A DNA stretch of 64,000 bases from Chloroflexota bacterium (GTDB lineage: Bacteria > Chloroflexota > Anaerolineae > Anaerolineales > Anaerolineaceae): contig JAEKNU010000006.1 of NCBI GenBank assembly GCA_016838895.1, forward strand, positions 50,808 through 114,807. Reading direction: 5' to 3'. Shown in pieces: positions 48,564-60,014 of this stretch; position 1 is the first letter of the stretch; each line of letters opens with the position of its first letter. The position numbers were made by a program, and so were the translations under genes. The notes below the pieces were generated by a model, which saw only the letters and a program-made list of their open reading frames with translations, had not been told where the DNA came from and did no database searches.

Positions 48564-50177
48564 ATGAAATTACTATCTGTGTCTGAAATGAAAGCTATTG
48601 AACAGGAAGCAGATGCTTCCGGTTATTCTTATCGAAATATGATGGAAGCAGCCGGCACTCATTTGGCTGAAGTAATCCATACTTTGTATGTTCCCGAGGA
48701 AGAAAATATTGCTGTAGGCATTATTGGCGGAGGGAACAATGGGGGGGATGCGCTGGTTGCATTATCCAAGTTGCTTCAATTTGGATGGCAGGTGAGAGCG
48801 TATGTTGTAAAACCCCGTGCAGCCGATGATATTGATTTGAAGTTACTGCAAAGCAAAGGTGTTGAGATCACAACCCTGGCGGGTGACAAGAAATTAGAAA
48901 AAATAAATGAATGGATTGTAACTTCCTCTGTGATTATTGACGGCATTTTGGGTACAGGAAGCAAGTTGCCTGTATCTGCTGACTTATCAAAAGTGATGGC
49001 ATTTATTCGTGATCATGATGAATTGCCTTTGGTTGTAGCAGTAGATTGTCCATCAGGGATGGATTGTGATAGCGGTGCGGTTGATGATAGCTGTATTCCA
49101 GCTGATGTTACAGTTTGCATGCAAGCCATCAAAGCCGGTATGTTGAAGTTTCCGGCATATTCATATTTAGGTGAATTGGAAGTAGTTTCTATTGATTTGC
49201 CTGATGATGCGCTCGTAGATAAACATGCATCCGCTGAAGTGATTGATCAATTCCTGGTAGAAGATCATTTGCCCGAACGTGATTTAGATGCGCATAAGGG
49301 TATCTTTGGTACTGCGATGATTGTGGCCGGGTCATTAAATTATACAGGTGCTGCCTATTTAGCCGGTATGGGTGCATATCGAACAGGTACCGGACTTGTG
49401 CGTTTGGCTGTGCCCGGCCCATTACACACCGCATTGGCAGGGAAATTTCCTGAAGCTACCTGGTTATTGTTGCCCCATGAATTAGGGGTCATTGCAGAAG
49501 GTGCGATGGATGTTTTGGGCAAAAATCTTGAGAAAGTTTCTGCAATATTAATTGGACCAGGGATAGGAACTGAAAACACAACCAGTATGTTCATGAAACG
49601 ATTATTAAACAAGGAAATTGTACGTGGAAAGAAAAACAGTATTGGATTTTTGTCTGCTGAAATGAATCCTCAAGATAAAGAATCTACTGAATTTCCCCAC
49701 ATGGTGATTGATGCTGATGGGTTGAAATTGTTAGCAAAACATGAAGATTGGTACAAGTCCTTGCCGGAAAATACGATATTAACACCTCATCCAGGTGAAA
49801 TGGCTATTTTAGCCGATTTATCCGTGGATGAAATTCAAAATGACCGTATTCAGATCGCAAAGCAGTATGCAAAAAAATGGCATCAGATCGTGGTACTAAA
49901 AGGGGCCATGACGGTTGTTGCGGCAGCGGATGGTCGCTGTGGTGTACTGCCGGTTGCCACACCGGCTTTATCAAAAGCCGGAACAGGTGATGTCTTGGCT
50001 GGCATCATAACCGGGTTGTTAGCCCAGGGTGTGCCTGCATTTGAGGCAGCAGCAGCAGGAGTATGGTTGCACGCACAAGCCGGTCTGGTTGCCGAATCAT
50101 GGCATGGTTCTTCTGCTACAGTAATGGCGACCGATTTATTAGACGCGCTACCAGAAGTATTTTCTGATTTGTGGTAA
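48564..50177 (+). CDS. nnrDE: Bifunctional NAD(P)H-hydrate epimerase/dehydratase
   Basis: VGIIGGGNNGGDALVALSKLL, VDCPSGMDCDSG; HKGIFGTAMIVAGS, TPHPGEMA, SKAGTGDVLAGIITGLLAQG. Confidence 0.94.
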   Translation: MKLLSVSEMKAIEQEADASGYSYRNMMEAAGTHLAEVIHTLYVPEEENIAVGIIGGGNNGGDALVALSKLLQFGWQVRAYVVKPRAADDIDLKLLQSKGVEITTLAGDKKLEKINEWIVTSSVIIDGILGTGSKLPVSADLSKVMAFIRDHDELPLVVAVDCPSGMDCDSGAVDDSCIPADVTVCMQAIKAGMLKFPAYSYLGELEVVSIDLPDDALVDKHASAEVIDQFLVEDHLPERDLDAHKGIFGTAMIVAGSLNYTGAAYLAGMGAYRTGTGLVRLAVPGPLHTALAGKFPEATWLLLPHELGVIAEGAMDVLGKNLEKVSAILIGPGIGTENTTSMFMKRLLNKEIVRGKKNSIGFLSAEMNPQDKESTEFPHMVIDADGLKLLAKHEDWYKSLPENTILTPHPGEMAILADLSVDEIQNDRIQIAKQYAKKWHQIVVLKGAMTVVAAADGRCGVLPVATPALSKAGTGDVLAGIITGLLAQGVPAFEAAAAGVWLHAQAGLVAESWHGSSATVMATDLLDALPEVFSDLW

Positions 50178-50183
50178 TACAAA

Positions 50184-50216
50184 AACCGCCCTCGCAAGAG
50201 GGCGGTAGTTTTTTTA
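50184..50216. terminator. Bidirectional terminator
   Basis: ACCGCCCTC-GCAA-GAGGGCGGT-AGTTTTTTT. Confidence 0.85.
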
Positions 50217-50227
50217 CCAATTAATCT

Positions 50228-50632
50228 TTATTTTGCTGAGTCAGATTTTTCAATCGGAATCTCAACTTTTTTCTTGGGCTGCAATTTTTCTTCCAGCTTG
50301 GATTTTTGTTCCTCTAGCACAATCTGCCCTTTTTTCTGTAATTCAGCAGATTTCTCTTTGGTCATTGCTGCTAATTCAGCAGATCTTTCTTTGGTCATCG
50401 CAGCCAATTCCTGGAAGCGTTCTTGTGCTTCAATCGCGGCTTTTTCAGCCTGAGCATAGGCTTCATCAACCGATTCACCGGCTTTATCTTTTATCTCAAT
50501 TGCTTTTTCCCGAATCAATGTGCGAGTTTCATCTCCAGATTGGGGGGCCATTAATAAGGCTGTTACAGCTCCCGCCATACCACCGATGATGAATCCAAGC
50601 AAAAATGCGCCAAAATCGTCACGCTCAGCCAT
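50228..50632 (-). CDS. YtxH-domain protein with 11-aa repeats
   Basis: FLLGFIIGGMAGAVTALLMAPQSGDETRTLIREKA; repeats ELAAMTKERSA/ELAAMTKEKSA. Confidence 0.82.
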   Translation of the reverse strand: MAERDDFGAFLLGFIIGGMAGAVTALLMAPQSGDETRTLIREKAIEIKDKAGESVDEAYAQAEKAAIEAQERFQELAAMTKERSAELAAMTKEKSAELQKKGQIVLEEQKSKLEEKLQPKKKVEIPIEKSDSAK

Positions 50633-50678
50633 TTTTAACTCCTTTTTCTTCTAAGGTTGAATATCTGAATGATCTAAA

Positions 50679-51134
50679 TCACTTTTTCTTAGGATTAAAT
50701 ATGTCAGCGACTTTTTGTAATCCGGCGAGATATTCATTTAATTTAATCACTGGCTGGACCATATTATCACTCAAGAAAACAGCAGTACCTTTTATGGTGT
50801 GTACTGTTTCATTTGTTGAGTCAATAATTGGTTTGATCTCATTTTGTAACAAATTAATCAATACAGCCAGTTGTACAACCAATACAATTAATGCAGCGCC
50901 AATGATCAGGGATTCCAATGCAAAAAAGATGATAAACACGTCACGGATTTGTCCGGTTGTTTGTGCATCTTGTCTGAAAAGAAAAACCAATCCTAATACG
51001 ATTAACGCGACAACGACAATACCACCGATAACGACCCAAACATTTACTTTGGGGGATTCTTCTGCAGGTTCAGTGGTGTTGGCATCAGTTGGAGCAACAT
51101 TGGTTTGTTTTTTTAATTCTTCATTATTTTCCAT
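50679..51134 (-). CDS. Small membrane protein of unknown function
   Basis: Two TM segments; start at MENNEELKK. Confidence 0.55.
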   Translation of the reverse strand: MENNEELKKQTNVAPTDANTTEPAEESPKVNVWVVIGGIVVVALIVLGLVFLFRQDAQTTGQIRDVFIIFFALESLIIGAALIVLVVQLAVLINLLQNEIKPIIDSTNETVHTIKGTAVFLSDNMVQPVIKLNEYLAGLQKVADIFNPKKK

Positions 51135-51323
51135 TTTTTTCCTACATTTCCCATCACTATTATAGCATATCCCAATTTCCAACATGATTCTGTCTAGTTT
51201 AATTTTACTCAAATTTGTGAAAGAATCAAATGAAAGAATATAGGAGATCTGTTAATATCCCCAAAATTTGCCGGGAAAAGTGAAGTATGTTAAAATTAAC
51301 GATTGCAAATTTGACTGGGTGAA

Positions 51324-51947
51324 GTGGCTATGTTTTCATTTTTAAGAAAAAAAGATACCGAAATGCTAGAAAAAAGAATATTTCTGGTTGCCGGTTTGGG
51401 TAATCCGGGACGAGAGTATAAACAAACACGACACAATATCGGTTTTATGGTTGCAGAACAATTATCTGGTGATGTATCCGTTCCGATGGGAAAAGTGCAA
51501 GCTCGTGCAATTATTGGCATTGGGAAATATTCTGATGCGAAAATTATTCTTGCCAGGCCGCAAACCTATATGAATCGCTCCGGTGAATCTGTGAAGTCGT
51601 TGTTGAATTATTATAAAATCCCTATCGATCAATTGATTGTGATCCACGATGATCTGGATATCCCGTTTGGTGCGATTCGTATTCGCAAACAAGGCGGGCC
51701 GGGTGGTCAGAAGGGGATTAAATCCATCATTGATCATCTGGGAACCCAGGATTTTGTGCGCCTGCGTATGGGCATTGATCGTCCGCCTGGAAGGATGGAT
51801 GCTGCTGATTATGTACTGCAACGGTTTTCTCGTGCAGAGGAAGAACACCTTTCACAATTTATTACGCAGGCCTCTTTGGCTGTGCAATCGATTTTAAATG
51901 ACGGCGTAGATCAGGCAATGAATGAGTATAACGGTCAGGCAGTATAG
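51324..51947 (+). CDS. pth: Peptidyl-tRNA hydrolase (start may be 51363)
   Basis: LVAGLGNPGREYKQTRHNIGFMV, IVIHDDLDIPFGAIRIRKQGGPGGQKGIKSI. Confidence 0.95.
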   Translation: MAMFSFLRKKDTEMLEKRIFLVAGLGNPGREYKQTRHNIGFMVAEQLSGDVSVPMGKVQARAIIGIGKYSDAKIILARPQTYMNRSGESVKSLLNYYKIPIDQLIVIHDDLDIPFGAIRIRKQGGPGGQKGIKSIIDHLGTQDFVRLRMGIDRPPGRMDAADYVLQRFSRAEEEHLSQFITQASLAVQSILNDGVDQAMNEYNGQAV

Positions 51948-51955
51948 GTGATTAC

Positions 51956-54900
51956 GTGTTAGCCCATTTGCATAATCTCCCGATTGTAAAGGAAATTATT
52001 CAATCCGTATCCGATGAGACAAATCCCCGGAGTATGTCTTTTCGGCGCTCTGTTCGTATACCTCTATTATCTGTACTTGCCCAGAAATTAAAACACCCCA
52101 TACTGTATATCACAGGAAATGGCCCACAAGCATTAACGGCATTAGATGAATTCAATTTTTGGTCCGCAGAACGGTCAGCGATTGGCTTTCCGGAACCAAA
52201 TCCATTATTTTATGAAGAAGCTTCTTGGAGTGCCGCAACACGCCAGGAACGCATACAGGTGTTAACCAAATTGGCGCTTATGCAGATTCCAGGGGAAAAG
52301 AAAAATGGCTCCCTGCCAGTCATGGTGGCGCCGATCCGCAGTATTATGACCAAAACATTGCCTAGGCGAGAGTTTGTAAAACATTGCCGCAGTGTAAAGA
52401 TCAATCAAACTTTTCAATTGGATCAATTGATGCAAACCTGGATGCAAATTGGTTATCAACCGGCTGTGGTGGTTGTTGAGCCAGGTCAGTTTTCCAGCAG
52501 AGGTGGCATTCTGGATTTATGGCCGCCCTCAGAACCTGCACCCATTCGTCTGGATTTCTTCGGTGACACATTGGATACGATTCGCCGATTTGATCCGGCT
52601 TCACAACGTACGATTGAGAATTTGCAACGCTTTACCTATTCGCCAGCTAGGGAATATTTCCTGCCCAGCACTTCATTGCATGCAGATGAAATTGAAAAAA
52701 TAAATGAATTTCATATTCCATTTTTACATCCAATGTCATCTACGTTGTTGGATTATTTACCAACACAAACATTAATCATATTTGAGGATTTTGATCATGC
52801 CCGTATGGTGGCACAGGATGTAGAGGAAAGGGCGCTGGATCAGCGAAAAAACAGCATTCGGGAAGAGTTACTTGCTGATGATTTCCCAGTTCCCTACTAT
52901 AGTTGGTCCGAGATCGAGGATGAATTGGGGCGGCATCATTGGCTGGATTTTGGCAATGAATTTAATCCTGAAGAAACCAATGCCTATGCTGAGGTATTTA
53001 AATCGGGCCCCAGATATTTTGGTCAGTTAAAGCATTTCATGGAAGAAGTATTTCTGCAGTTGGAAAACCATGATCAATTAATTATCGTTTCTCGTCAGGC
53101 AAATCGTCTGAAAGAAATATGGATGGATTATAAACGTCATACTGAATATGCGCCCGTTTTCATTGAAGGCACGATTAGTGAGGGTTGGGTCAGTCAACTG
53201 ACAGATGATATATCCTTACGAATTATCTCGGATAGTGAGATATTTGGGTGGGATCGTCCAAAACCACGCAAGAAATATAACGAAAATGTGCAGGCACCTG
53301 AAGCCAAGTATATTGATTTCCAACCGGAAGATTGGGTGGTGCATGTTGATTATGGGATTGGTAAATATGAAGGTCTGGTGACACGCACACTGGATGGATC
53401 TGAACATGAGTACTTGTGTGTCGGTTATGCTGAAGGGGATCAATTATTTGTACCGATCTATCAAGCTGATCGGCTAACACGATATATTGGTTCAAATCAT
53501 ACTGCGCCACGTCCGACACGTTTGGGCACAACGGATTGGCAAACTGCCAAACAGAAAGTGCGCGAATCGGTTGTGGAAATAGCACAGGAATTACTGGATC
53601 TGTATGCGAAACGCCAACTAGCTGAAGGCATTCAATACGAAGAAGACACAGCCTGGCAGCAAGAACTGGAAGCCAGTTTTCCTTATATAGAAACAGAAGA
53701 TCAGATTCGTGCAATTCGTGAAATTAAAAATGACATGCAAAACGTACGCCCCATGGATCGCCTGCTGTGCGGGGATGTGGGGTATGGAAAGACCGAAGTC
53801 GCTTTGCGGGCAGCTTTCAAAGCTGTCATGGATAGTTATCAGGTGGCGATTTTAGTGCCCACAACGGTGTTGGCACAACAGCATTTCCAGACGTTTCAAC
53901 AGCGTCTGGCAGCTTATCCAGTCAAGGTTGAAATGTTATCCCGTTTCCGTACAGTGGCAGAACAACGCAGCATCCTCAAAAAATTGGCAAACGGGGAGAT
54001 AGACATTGTTATTGGCACCCATCGTTTGGTGCAGTCCGATATTGCATTTAAAAAATTGGGACTGGTGATTATTGATGAGGAACAACGTTTTGGGGTTACT
54101 CATAAAGAGCATTTGAAGAAATATCGCAATAATGTGGATGTGCTGACACTTACGGCAACACCCATTCCACGAACCCTGTATATGGCATTGACTGGTGTAA
54201 GGGATATATCAACGATTGCTACACCGCCTGAGGAACGTTTACCGATCACAACACATGTTGGACCCTATGTACCCAAACTGGTTCGTCAGGCATTAATCCG
54301 TGAGATTGAGCGCGGCGGGCAGATTTATTTTGTGCATAATCGAGTGCAATCTATTTACGCTATGAAAAGCCATCTGCAATCTTTGGTACCTGAAGCCAAA
54401 ATTGGTGTTGGGCATGGACAGATGAAAGAGAATGAACTTTCTGATGTGATGGACGAGTTTCGGGCAGGTGAGATAGATGTATTGCTTTGCACATCAATCA
54501 TTGAATCCGGGCTGGATATTCCGAATGCCAATACCCTGATTGTGGACCGCGCAGACACCTTTGGTTTGGCGCAATTGTATCAATTACGCGGCAGAGTAGG
54601 GCGTGGTGCTCAACGTGCGTATGCCTATTTCTTCCGTCACCGTCGCAAACCATCCACCCCTGAGGGATTGGAACGCCTGGATACGATTGCCGAGAACAAT
54701 CAATTGGGGTCAGGATATTCTATTGCCATGCGTGATCTGGAAATGCGCGGTGCAGGTGAATTACTGGGTACCCGTCAGCATGGTGCCATTCAATCCGTAG
54801 GATTCCACCTGTATACGCAGTTGTTGAGTCAGGCGGTAGATATTTTAAAAACAACATCAGATCTATCCTTCGAAAGTATTCTCGAGGGGCAGGTCAGTGC

Positions 54901-55384
54901 ATCTTTGCAACCACCAGCCAGCGTTGATTTACCATTGACGATTGGTATTCCCTCAACATATGTACCAAATCAAAACATGCGTCTGAGATTATATCGACGG
55001 ATCTCCAATCTGCAACAGGAACAGGAAGTGGATCAATTGGTGGATGAATTCAATGATCGTTTTGGTGTGCTTCCGGACGATGTGTCAAATTTGTTATTTC
55101 AAGTACGTATCAAAGTGATGGCGCAGCAAGTGGGTATTACTTCCGTATCTATGGAAGGCCAGCAAATCGTATGTCAATATCCGACCTTGCCGGAGGGAAT
55201 TCGCTCACGAAATTTGCCTGCTATGGGACACGGTGAACGTGTTGGCAAGAATGCCTATTGGTTGAGCGTTTCCTTGAAAGACAAACATTGGCAAGAGCAA
55301 TTGGTTGCCTTTATGCGGGTTTTGATTGAATTAAAGAAAAACAATGGCAAATTCGTGAAAAGCAAGATGGAACATATTTCCTAA
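51956..55384 (+). CDS. mfd: Transcription-repair coupling factor
   Basis: DWVVHVDYGIGKYEGLV (RID), DRLLCGDVGYGKTEVALRAAFKA, DEEQRFGV, LTLTATPIPRTLYMALTGVRDIS, GRVGRGAQRAYAYF. Confidence 0.97.
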   Translation: MLAHLHNLPIVKEIIQSVSDETNPRSMSFRRSVRIPLLSVLAQKLKHPILYITGNGPQALTALDEFNFWSAERSAIGFPEPNPLFYEEASWSAATRQERIQVLTKLALMQIPGEKKNGSLPVMVAPIRSIMTKTLPRREFVKHCRSVKINQTFQLDQLMQTWMQIGYQPAVVVVEPGQFSSRGGILDLWPPSEPAPIRLDFFGDTLDTIRRFDPASQRTIENLQRFTYSPAREYFLPSTSLHADEIEKINEFHIPFLHPMSSTLLDYLPTQTLIIFEDFDHARMVAQDVEERALDQRKNSIREELLADDFPVPYYSWSEIEDELGRHHWLDFGNEFNPEETNAYAEVFKSGPRYFGQLKHFMEEVFLQLENHDQLIIVSRQANRLKEIWMDYKRHTEYAPVFIEGTISEGWVSQLTDDISLRIISDSEIFGWDRPKPRKKYNENVQAPEAKYIDFQPEDWVVHVDYGIGKYEGLVTRTLDGSEHEYLCVGYAEGDQLFVPIYQADRLTRYIGSNHTAPRPTRLGTTDWQTAKQKVRESVVEIAQELLDLYAKRQLAEGIQYEEDTAWQQELEASFPYIETEDQIRAIREIKNDMQNVRPMDRLLCGDVGYGKTEVALRAAFKAVMDSYQVAILVPTTVLAQQHFQTFQQRLAAYPVKVEMLSRFRTVAEQRSILKKLANGEIDIVIGTHRLVQSDIAFKKLGLVIIDEEQRFGVTHKEHLKKYRNNVDVLTLTATPIPRTLYMALTGVRDISTIATPPEERLPITTHVGPYVPKLVRQALIREIERGGQIYFVHNRVQSIYAMKSHLQSLVPEAKIGVGHGQMKENELSDVMDEFRAGEIDVLLCTSIIESGLDIPNANTLIVDRADTFGLAQLYQLRGRVGRGAQRAYAYFFRHRRKPSTPEGLERLDTIAENNQLGSGYSIAMRDLEMRGAGELLGTRQHGAIQSVGFHLYTQLLSQAVDILKTTSDLSFESILEGQVSASLQPPASVDLPLTIGIPSTYVPNQNMRLRLYRRISNLQQEQEVDQLVDEFNDRFGVLPDDVSNLLFQVRIKVMAQQVGITSVSMEGQQIVCQYPTLPEGIRSRNLPAMGHGERVGKNAYWLSVSLKDKHWQEQLVAFMRVLIELKKNNGKFVKSKMEHIS

Positions 55385-55451
55385 TATTAATGTTACAATA
55401 CAGAATGTATGTTCGAAGAATAAAAATTTATTACAGGTTTTGAGGTGACTG

Positions 55452-57503
55452 ATGGAATTCAAATTACAGGCTCCATTTATACCAACTGGCGATCAGCCTG
55501 AAGCTATCAAACAATTGGTACAGGGTGTTCAAAAAGGCTATCAGCATCAGGTATTGTTGGGGGCAACCGGTACCGGAAAAACCTTTACCATGGCAAATAT
55601 TATCCAGGAATTACAAAAACCAGCCTTGATCATGGCTCACAATAAAACACTGGCCGCGCAGCTATACACTGAATTCAAGGAATTTTTTCCTGAAAATGCA
55701 GTTGAATTCTTTATCTCTTACTATGATTATTATCAACCTGAAGCATACGTTCCCCAACGGGATTTGTTTATTGAAAAAGAGACTTCCATTAATGAAGAAA
55801 TTGACCGGCTGCGATTAGCCGCAACCAAAGCAATTATGTCACGGCGGGATGTGATTATTGTGGCCTCCGTCTCCTGTATTTATGGTTTGGGCAGCCCGGA
55901 TGCGTATGGGAAAAGTGTAATTGATTTAGAGTTGGGCAATGTTTATCGTAGAAATGCGCTCTTGCGCCAATTGATCGAGAGCCAATATCAACGCAACGAT
56001 TTTGAATTAAAACCAGGCACTTTTCGTGTACGTGGCGATGTACTGGAGATTTTCCCAGCATATGAGGATAAACTCGTCTATCGGATATCTTTCTTTGGCG
56101 ATGAAGTGGAAAAGATTCTGATGATGAATCCGGTTACCGGGGAGATTCTGGATAAATTGGAAAAAGTCGATATTTACCCCGCCAAGCATTTTATTACTGA
56201 AGAAGGATATATAAAAAAAGCAGTTGAGGGTATCGAAAGTGAGTTGGCTATTCAGTTGAGCAAATTCCAAAAGAATGAGAAGTATCTGGAAGCACAGCGC
56301 ATAGAACAGCGAACGCGCTATGATCTTGAGATGTTGAGGGAAGTTGGATACTGCTCCGGAATTGAAAACTATTCGCGTCATCTGGATCAACGCGATACTG
56401 GGTCGCCACCCTGGACGATGATTGATTATTTGCCATCAGATTACTTATTGTTCATAGATGAATCGCATATGAGCATTCCACAAATTCGGGGCATGTATCG
56501 GGGGGATCGCTCGCGAAAAGAAGTGCTGGTCGATTATGGTTTTCGTCTTCCTTCTGCATTGGATAATCGCCCGCTAACCTTTGAAGAATTTGAAACGCAT
56601 ATGGGGCATACCATTTATACCTCTGCTACTCCGGCTCAATATGAATTGGATAAGGCCGAACAGATTACCGAACAAATTATTCGTCCTACAGGATTATTGG
56701 ATCCTCAAGTTGAAGTACGTGAGACTGAAGGACAGATTGATGATTTGATCAAAGAGATCAACATACGCACTCAATTAGGGGAGCGTGTGTTGATAACTAC
56801 ACTCACGAAACGTATGGCAGAAGATCTGGCAGATTATTTGACAGAAGTTGGCATAAAAGTACATTACCTGCATAGTGAAGTTGATACTTTGGAGCGCGTC
56901 AGTATCCTGCGGGATTTGCGTCTGGGTGTTTTCGATGTGATTGTGGGTATTAACCTGCTGCGTGAAGGTCTTGATTTACCGGAAGTCTCGCTGATTGCTA
57001 TTCTGGATGCCGATAAACAAGGTTTCCTGCGTTCCGGAACTGCATTAATCCAAACCATTGGTCGTGCTGCTCGGAATATCAATGGGCGGGTGATTATGTA
57101 TGCAGACAAAATGACAGATGCCATGAATTTTGCGATTGATGAAACCAATCGGCGGCGTAAAAAACAGGCTGACTATAATACCAATCATGGTATTCAGCCG
57201 GTCTCCATCCTGAAAGAGATCCGCGAATTATCTCTTAAAATGCAAGAGCACCATGGTGTAGCAGAGAAACGGGCAGGGTACGAAGCCAAACGCGAACGCG
57301 ATTTTAATCAGAGTGAGCTGCGCAATATGGTTAAAGGATTGGAAGCCAAGATGAAAGAAGCTGCAGGCAATCTTGAGTTTGAGAAAGCGGCACAGTTTCG
57401 TGACCAGATTCTGGAGTTACGTGCATTACAACTGGATGATGCTAGTTTATCTCCAATGGAAAAGATTAAATTACTAAAGGAAGAGATTGTTCTGAAAAGC
57501 TAG
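55452..57503 (+). CDS. uvrB: UvrABC system protein B
   Basis: [82 protein letters not shown] motif. Confidence 0.98.
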   Translation: MEFKLQAPFIPTGDQPEAIKQLVQGVQKGYQHQVLLGATGTGKTFTMANIIQELQKPALIMAHNKTLAAQLYTEFKEFFPENAVEFFISYYDYYQPEAYVPQRDLFIEKETSINEEIDRLRLAATKAIMSRRDVIIVASVSCIYGLGSPDAYGKSVIDLELGNVYRRNALLRQLIESQYQRNDFELKPGTFRVRGDVLEIFPAYEDKLVYRISFFGDEVEKILMMNPVTGEILDKLEKVDIYPAKHFITEEGYIKKAVEGIESELAIQLSKFQKNEKYLEAQRIEQRTRYDLEMLREVGYCSGIENYSRHLDQRDTGSPPWTMIDYLPSDYLLFIDESHMSIPQIRGMYRGDRSRKEVLVDYGFRLPSALDNRPLTFEEFETHMGHTIYTSATPAQYELDKAEQITEQIIRPTGLLDPQVEVRETEGQIDDLIKEINIRTQLGERVLITTLTKRMAEDLADYLTEVGIKVHYLHSEVDTLERVSILRDLRLGVFDVIVGINLLREGLDLPEVSLIAILDADKQGFLRSGTALIQTIGRAARNINGRVIMYADKMTDAMNFAIDETNRRRKKQADYNTNHGIQPVSILKEIRELSLKMQEHHGVAEKRAGYEAKRERDFNQSELRNMVKGLEAKMKEAAGNLEFEKAAQFRDQILELRALQLDDASLSPMEKIKLLKEEIVLKS

Positions 57504-57790
57504 ATTGACGATACAATGGAAAAACGGCCATATTTTTCTTGCGCATCCAGCCAATCTACTTTTGTATGTATCACCGTTGCCATGGGTGGTCCATTACGAA
57601 TTTGTTGAAGGAAAATCTCTAATTGTGGTCGACTACCTTCGGCCATAACCTCAACTTGCCGACCGGAAGTATTGCGCACCCAGCCGGTTATGCCCATACT
57701 ATTTGCTTTATCTAATACATAGTAGCGAAATCCTACCCCCTGAACACGACCTTCAACGACTAAATGAAGCCGGGCTTTTTCATCTGCCAT
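57500..57790 (-). CDS. acyP: Acylphosphatase
   Basis: [44 protein letters not shown]. Confidence 0.94.
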   Translation of the reverse strand: MADEKARLHLVVEGRVQGVGFRYYVLDKANSMGITGWVRNTSGRQVEVMAEGSRPQLEIFLQQIRNGPPMATVIHTKVDWLDAQEKYGRFSIVSSI

Positions 57791-57851
57791 GACTTTTCTC
57801 CTTGCTTGAATATCGTCCTATTTTATTATCGTATAAAATGTATTCAGGATG

Positions 57852-58877
57852 TTATTCTATATCATCCACATACGCATCTTCATCATCCAAACCCTCTGCG
57901 TGGAAATGGTCATTTGCAGGATCAAATGAGAAAAAGTCCAGTGAATCATTACTATGTTTAATCTCTAGATTATCCAGGGCGTTTTCCAGAAACTCAATAT
58001 CTTCTTCGCTCTGCGCATTTTCAAGCAATGTGTTGATTAATTCGATTGTAGTGTCTCCACCAATCTGGGAGAGTGCCCATACAATTGTAGTGAAATACTC
58101 ATCTGATATTTCATCTGAATCTTCAATGAAAGCAACCAGAAATTCAACCGCAGCACCAATCTCCAGCTCACCTGCAGTACGCATGGCTTCCAGTTGAATT
58201 TCTGTATCCTGATGATCCAGATTTTCCAGCACGTAGGGTTCCCATTGCTCATCAACCGTACGACCCATGGCGATCAGCGCGGAGAGCAGCCAATCTTGAT
58301 CATGGGAATCAACAGCTTTTTGAATTAAATCAGGGATCTCATCCAGGCAGGAATATCCTAATGATTCAAGTGCTTTTTGCCTTTTGTATCCAATTTCATC
58401 CGAATGAATAACTTCAAGTAGATAGTTTTCAATGGCTTCTTTTTTATGGTCAGAAAATTTATCCAGTTCACCTAAGTAAACATAAGTACCCAGTGCACGG
58501 ACAGCAGCGATTTGTACAGATATATCAGCATCATCTTTGGCAATCTGAAATAATTCATCCGCAAATCGATAATCCTCGGATTCCCAAAGTAATTCGATAG
58601 CTGCTTTCCGTATTGCTGGCGCTGGATCGTGAATCAGCATCATGCCCAATGCTTCATAGGAGACCAGTGTTTCACTTGCCGCTGTTAATTCCAGGCCTTC
58701 AAAGAAATCCAATTTTCGTTGAATAGTTCCAGTTTTCCAGAATCTGCTAAAGATATCCAGATCCGAGGCAGGCAGATCGGAGAATTGCTCGTAGAATTCT
58801 TTTGGCACATCATATTCACTATTTTGTAGAAAAAGCTGCAATGATTGACCATCCAATTTCGTTTCATCTGTGCTCAT
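57852..58877 (-). CDS. HEAT-repeat protein
   Basis: Repeated helical pairs (AIRKAAIELLWESEDYRFADEL, SVQIAAVRALGTY, EIQLEAMRTAGEL); acidic C-terminus. Confidence 0.8.
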   Translation of the reverse strand: MSTDETKLDGQSLQLFLQNSEYDVPKEFYEQFSDLPASDLDIFSRFWKTGTIQRKLDFFEGLELTAASETLVSYEALGMMLIHDPAPAIRKAAIELLWESEDYRFADELFQIAKDDADISVQIAAVRALGTYVYLGELDKFSDHKKEAIENYLLEVIHSDEIGYKRQKALESLGYSCLDEIPDLIQKAVDSHDQDWLLSALIAMGRTVDEQWEPYVLENLDHQDTEIQLEAMRTAGELEIGAAVEFLVAFIEDSDEISDEYFTTIVWALSQIGGDTTIELINTLLENAQSEEDIEFLENALDNLEIKHSNDSLDFFSFDPANDHFHAEGLDDEDAYVDDIE

Positions 58878-58889
58878 GCTAATCTCGCT

Positions 58890-59981
58890 TTAAGGTAATT
58901 GAACCGGATTGAAAATATCCTGAAAGGTAATGAAGAAAAGCAACATGATTAATGCAGAAAAACCAATAAAATGTACCATATTCTCAAACTTTGCCGGAAC
59001 GCGTTTCCTGAAAAGAATTTCCGGTAAAACGAACAGAATTCTACCTCCATCTAGTGCAGGCAACGGCAAAAGATTGGTCAACCCGAAAGCAACAGAGATC
59101 ATGGCGGTAATTAGCAAAACATTTAAGCCAATTGGTTCTTTGCTTTGTGTGGTTTCCTGGATTTCTTTATCCCTTTCTGCGAAATTATTATATATGCCAT
59201 ACAATCCAACAGGTCCCACAACACGTGCTTCTTCGGAACTAACCTGTCCGGAAGCAAGCTTCCCAGGCATCAGGAAAAGTTGGCGAGCTTGTTCAAAAGT
59301 AGCCATGAATCCATAGGGTATTGCCTGTCCAATCGAAATTGGTTCAAACGGATTGGTGATACCAACACCGATAGGTCCCTGATCACTGGGGTATTCACTA
59401 CGCGGGGTTAGCATGACTGTTTGCAGGACATCGTCCCGATTGAAGGATAATGAAATTTCCTGATCCAGATTGGAGCGTACCAATGTAGATAATTTTTCCA
59501 TTGAATCAATGTTCTCGCCATTTATGTTTGCGATAATATCACCGGGTAATAATCCGGCTTCATAGGCCGGCGAAGGTTCACTAATTTCCATAATTTGTAC
59601 TTTGGAAAAATCGGGTGCACCTGTTTGCTGGAAAACAAAACTAAATAGGATAGCACCAATGAGTAGATTGAATACAGGACCAGCGAATAAGACCGCCAGC
59701 CTTGCCCAGGGTGAGGCTGCAGCCAACCCACCGGGAATCTCCGGATTATTTTCGCCTTTGGGACGTACAAATGCGCCAAAGGGAATCCAGTTCAGGGTGA
59801 CATCCGTCCCACGCCAAGTGAAGAGTTTAACCAGACGAGGAGGGAATCCAAACCCGAATTCTTCTACTTCTATTTTGAAAGCTTTTGAAATGATGAAATG
59901 TCCAAATTCATGCAAAAAAGCAAGAATTCCGATAACGAATATAAATTCAATGATACGAACAATGCTTTCGGTTATTTCCAT
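58890..59981 (-). CDS. rseP: RIP metalloprotease (site-2 protease, RseP-like)
   Basis: LAFLHEFGHFIISKAF (HExxH), PDZ region GLLPGDIIANINGENIDS, LPLPALDGGRILFVLPE; start with GAGGT RBS at 59981. Confidence 0.93.
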   Translation of the reverse strand: MEITESIVRIIEFIFVIGILAFLHEFGHFIISKAFKIEVEEFGFGFPPRLVKLFTWRGTDVTLNWIPFGAFVRPKGENNPEIPGGLAAASPWARLAVLFAGPVFNLLIGAILFSFVFQQTGAPDFSKVQIMEISEPSPAYEAGLLPGDIIANINGENIDSMEKLSTLVRSNLDQEISLSFNRDDVLQTVMLTPRSEYPSDQGPIGVGITNPFEPISIGQAIPYGFMATFEQARQLFLMPGKLASGQVSSEEARVVGPVGLYGIYNNFAERDKEIQETTQSKEPIGLNVLLITAMISVAFGLTNLLPLPALDGGRILFVLPEILFRKRVPAKFENMVHFIGFSALIMLLFFITFQDIFNPVQLP

Positions 59982-60014
59982 ACTTACCTCGAATAAATCC
60001 AACAGGATGAAAAA

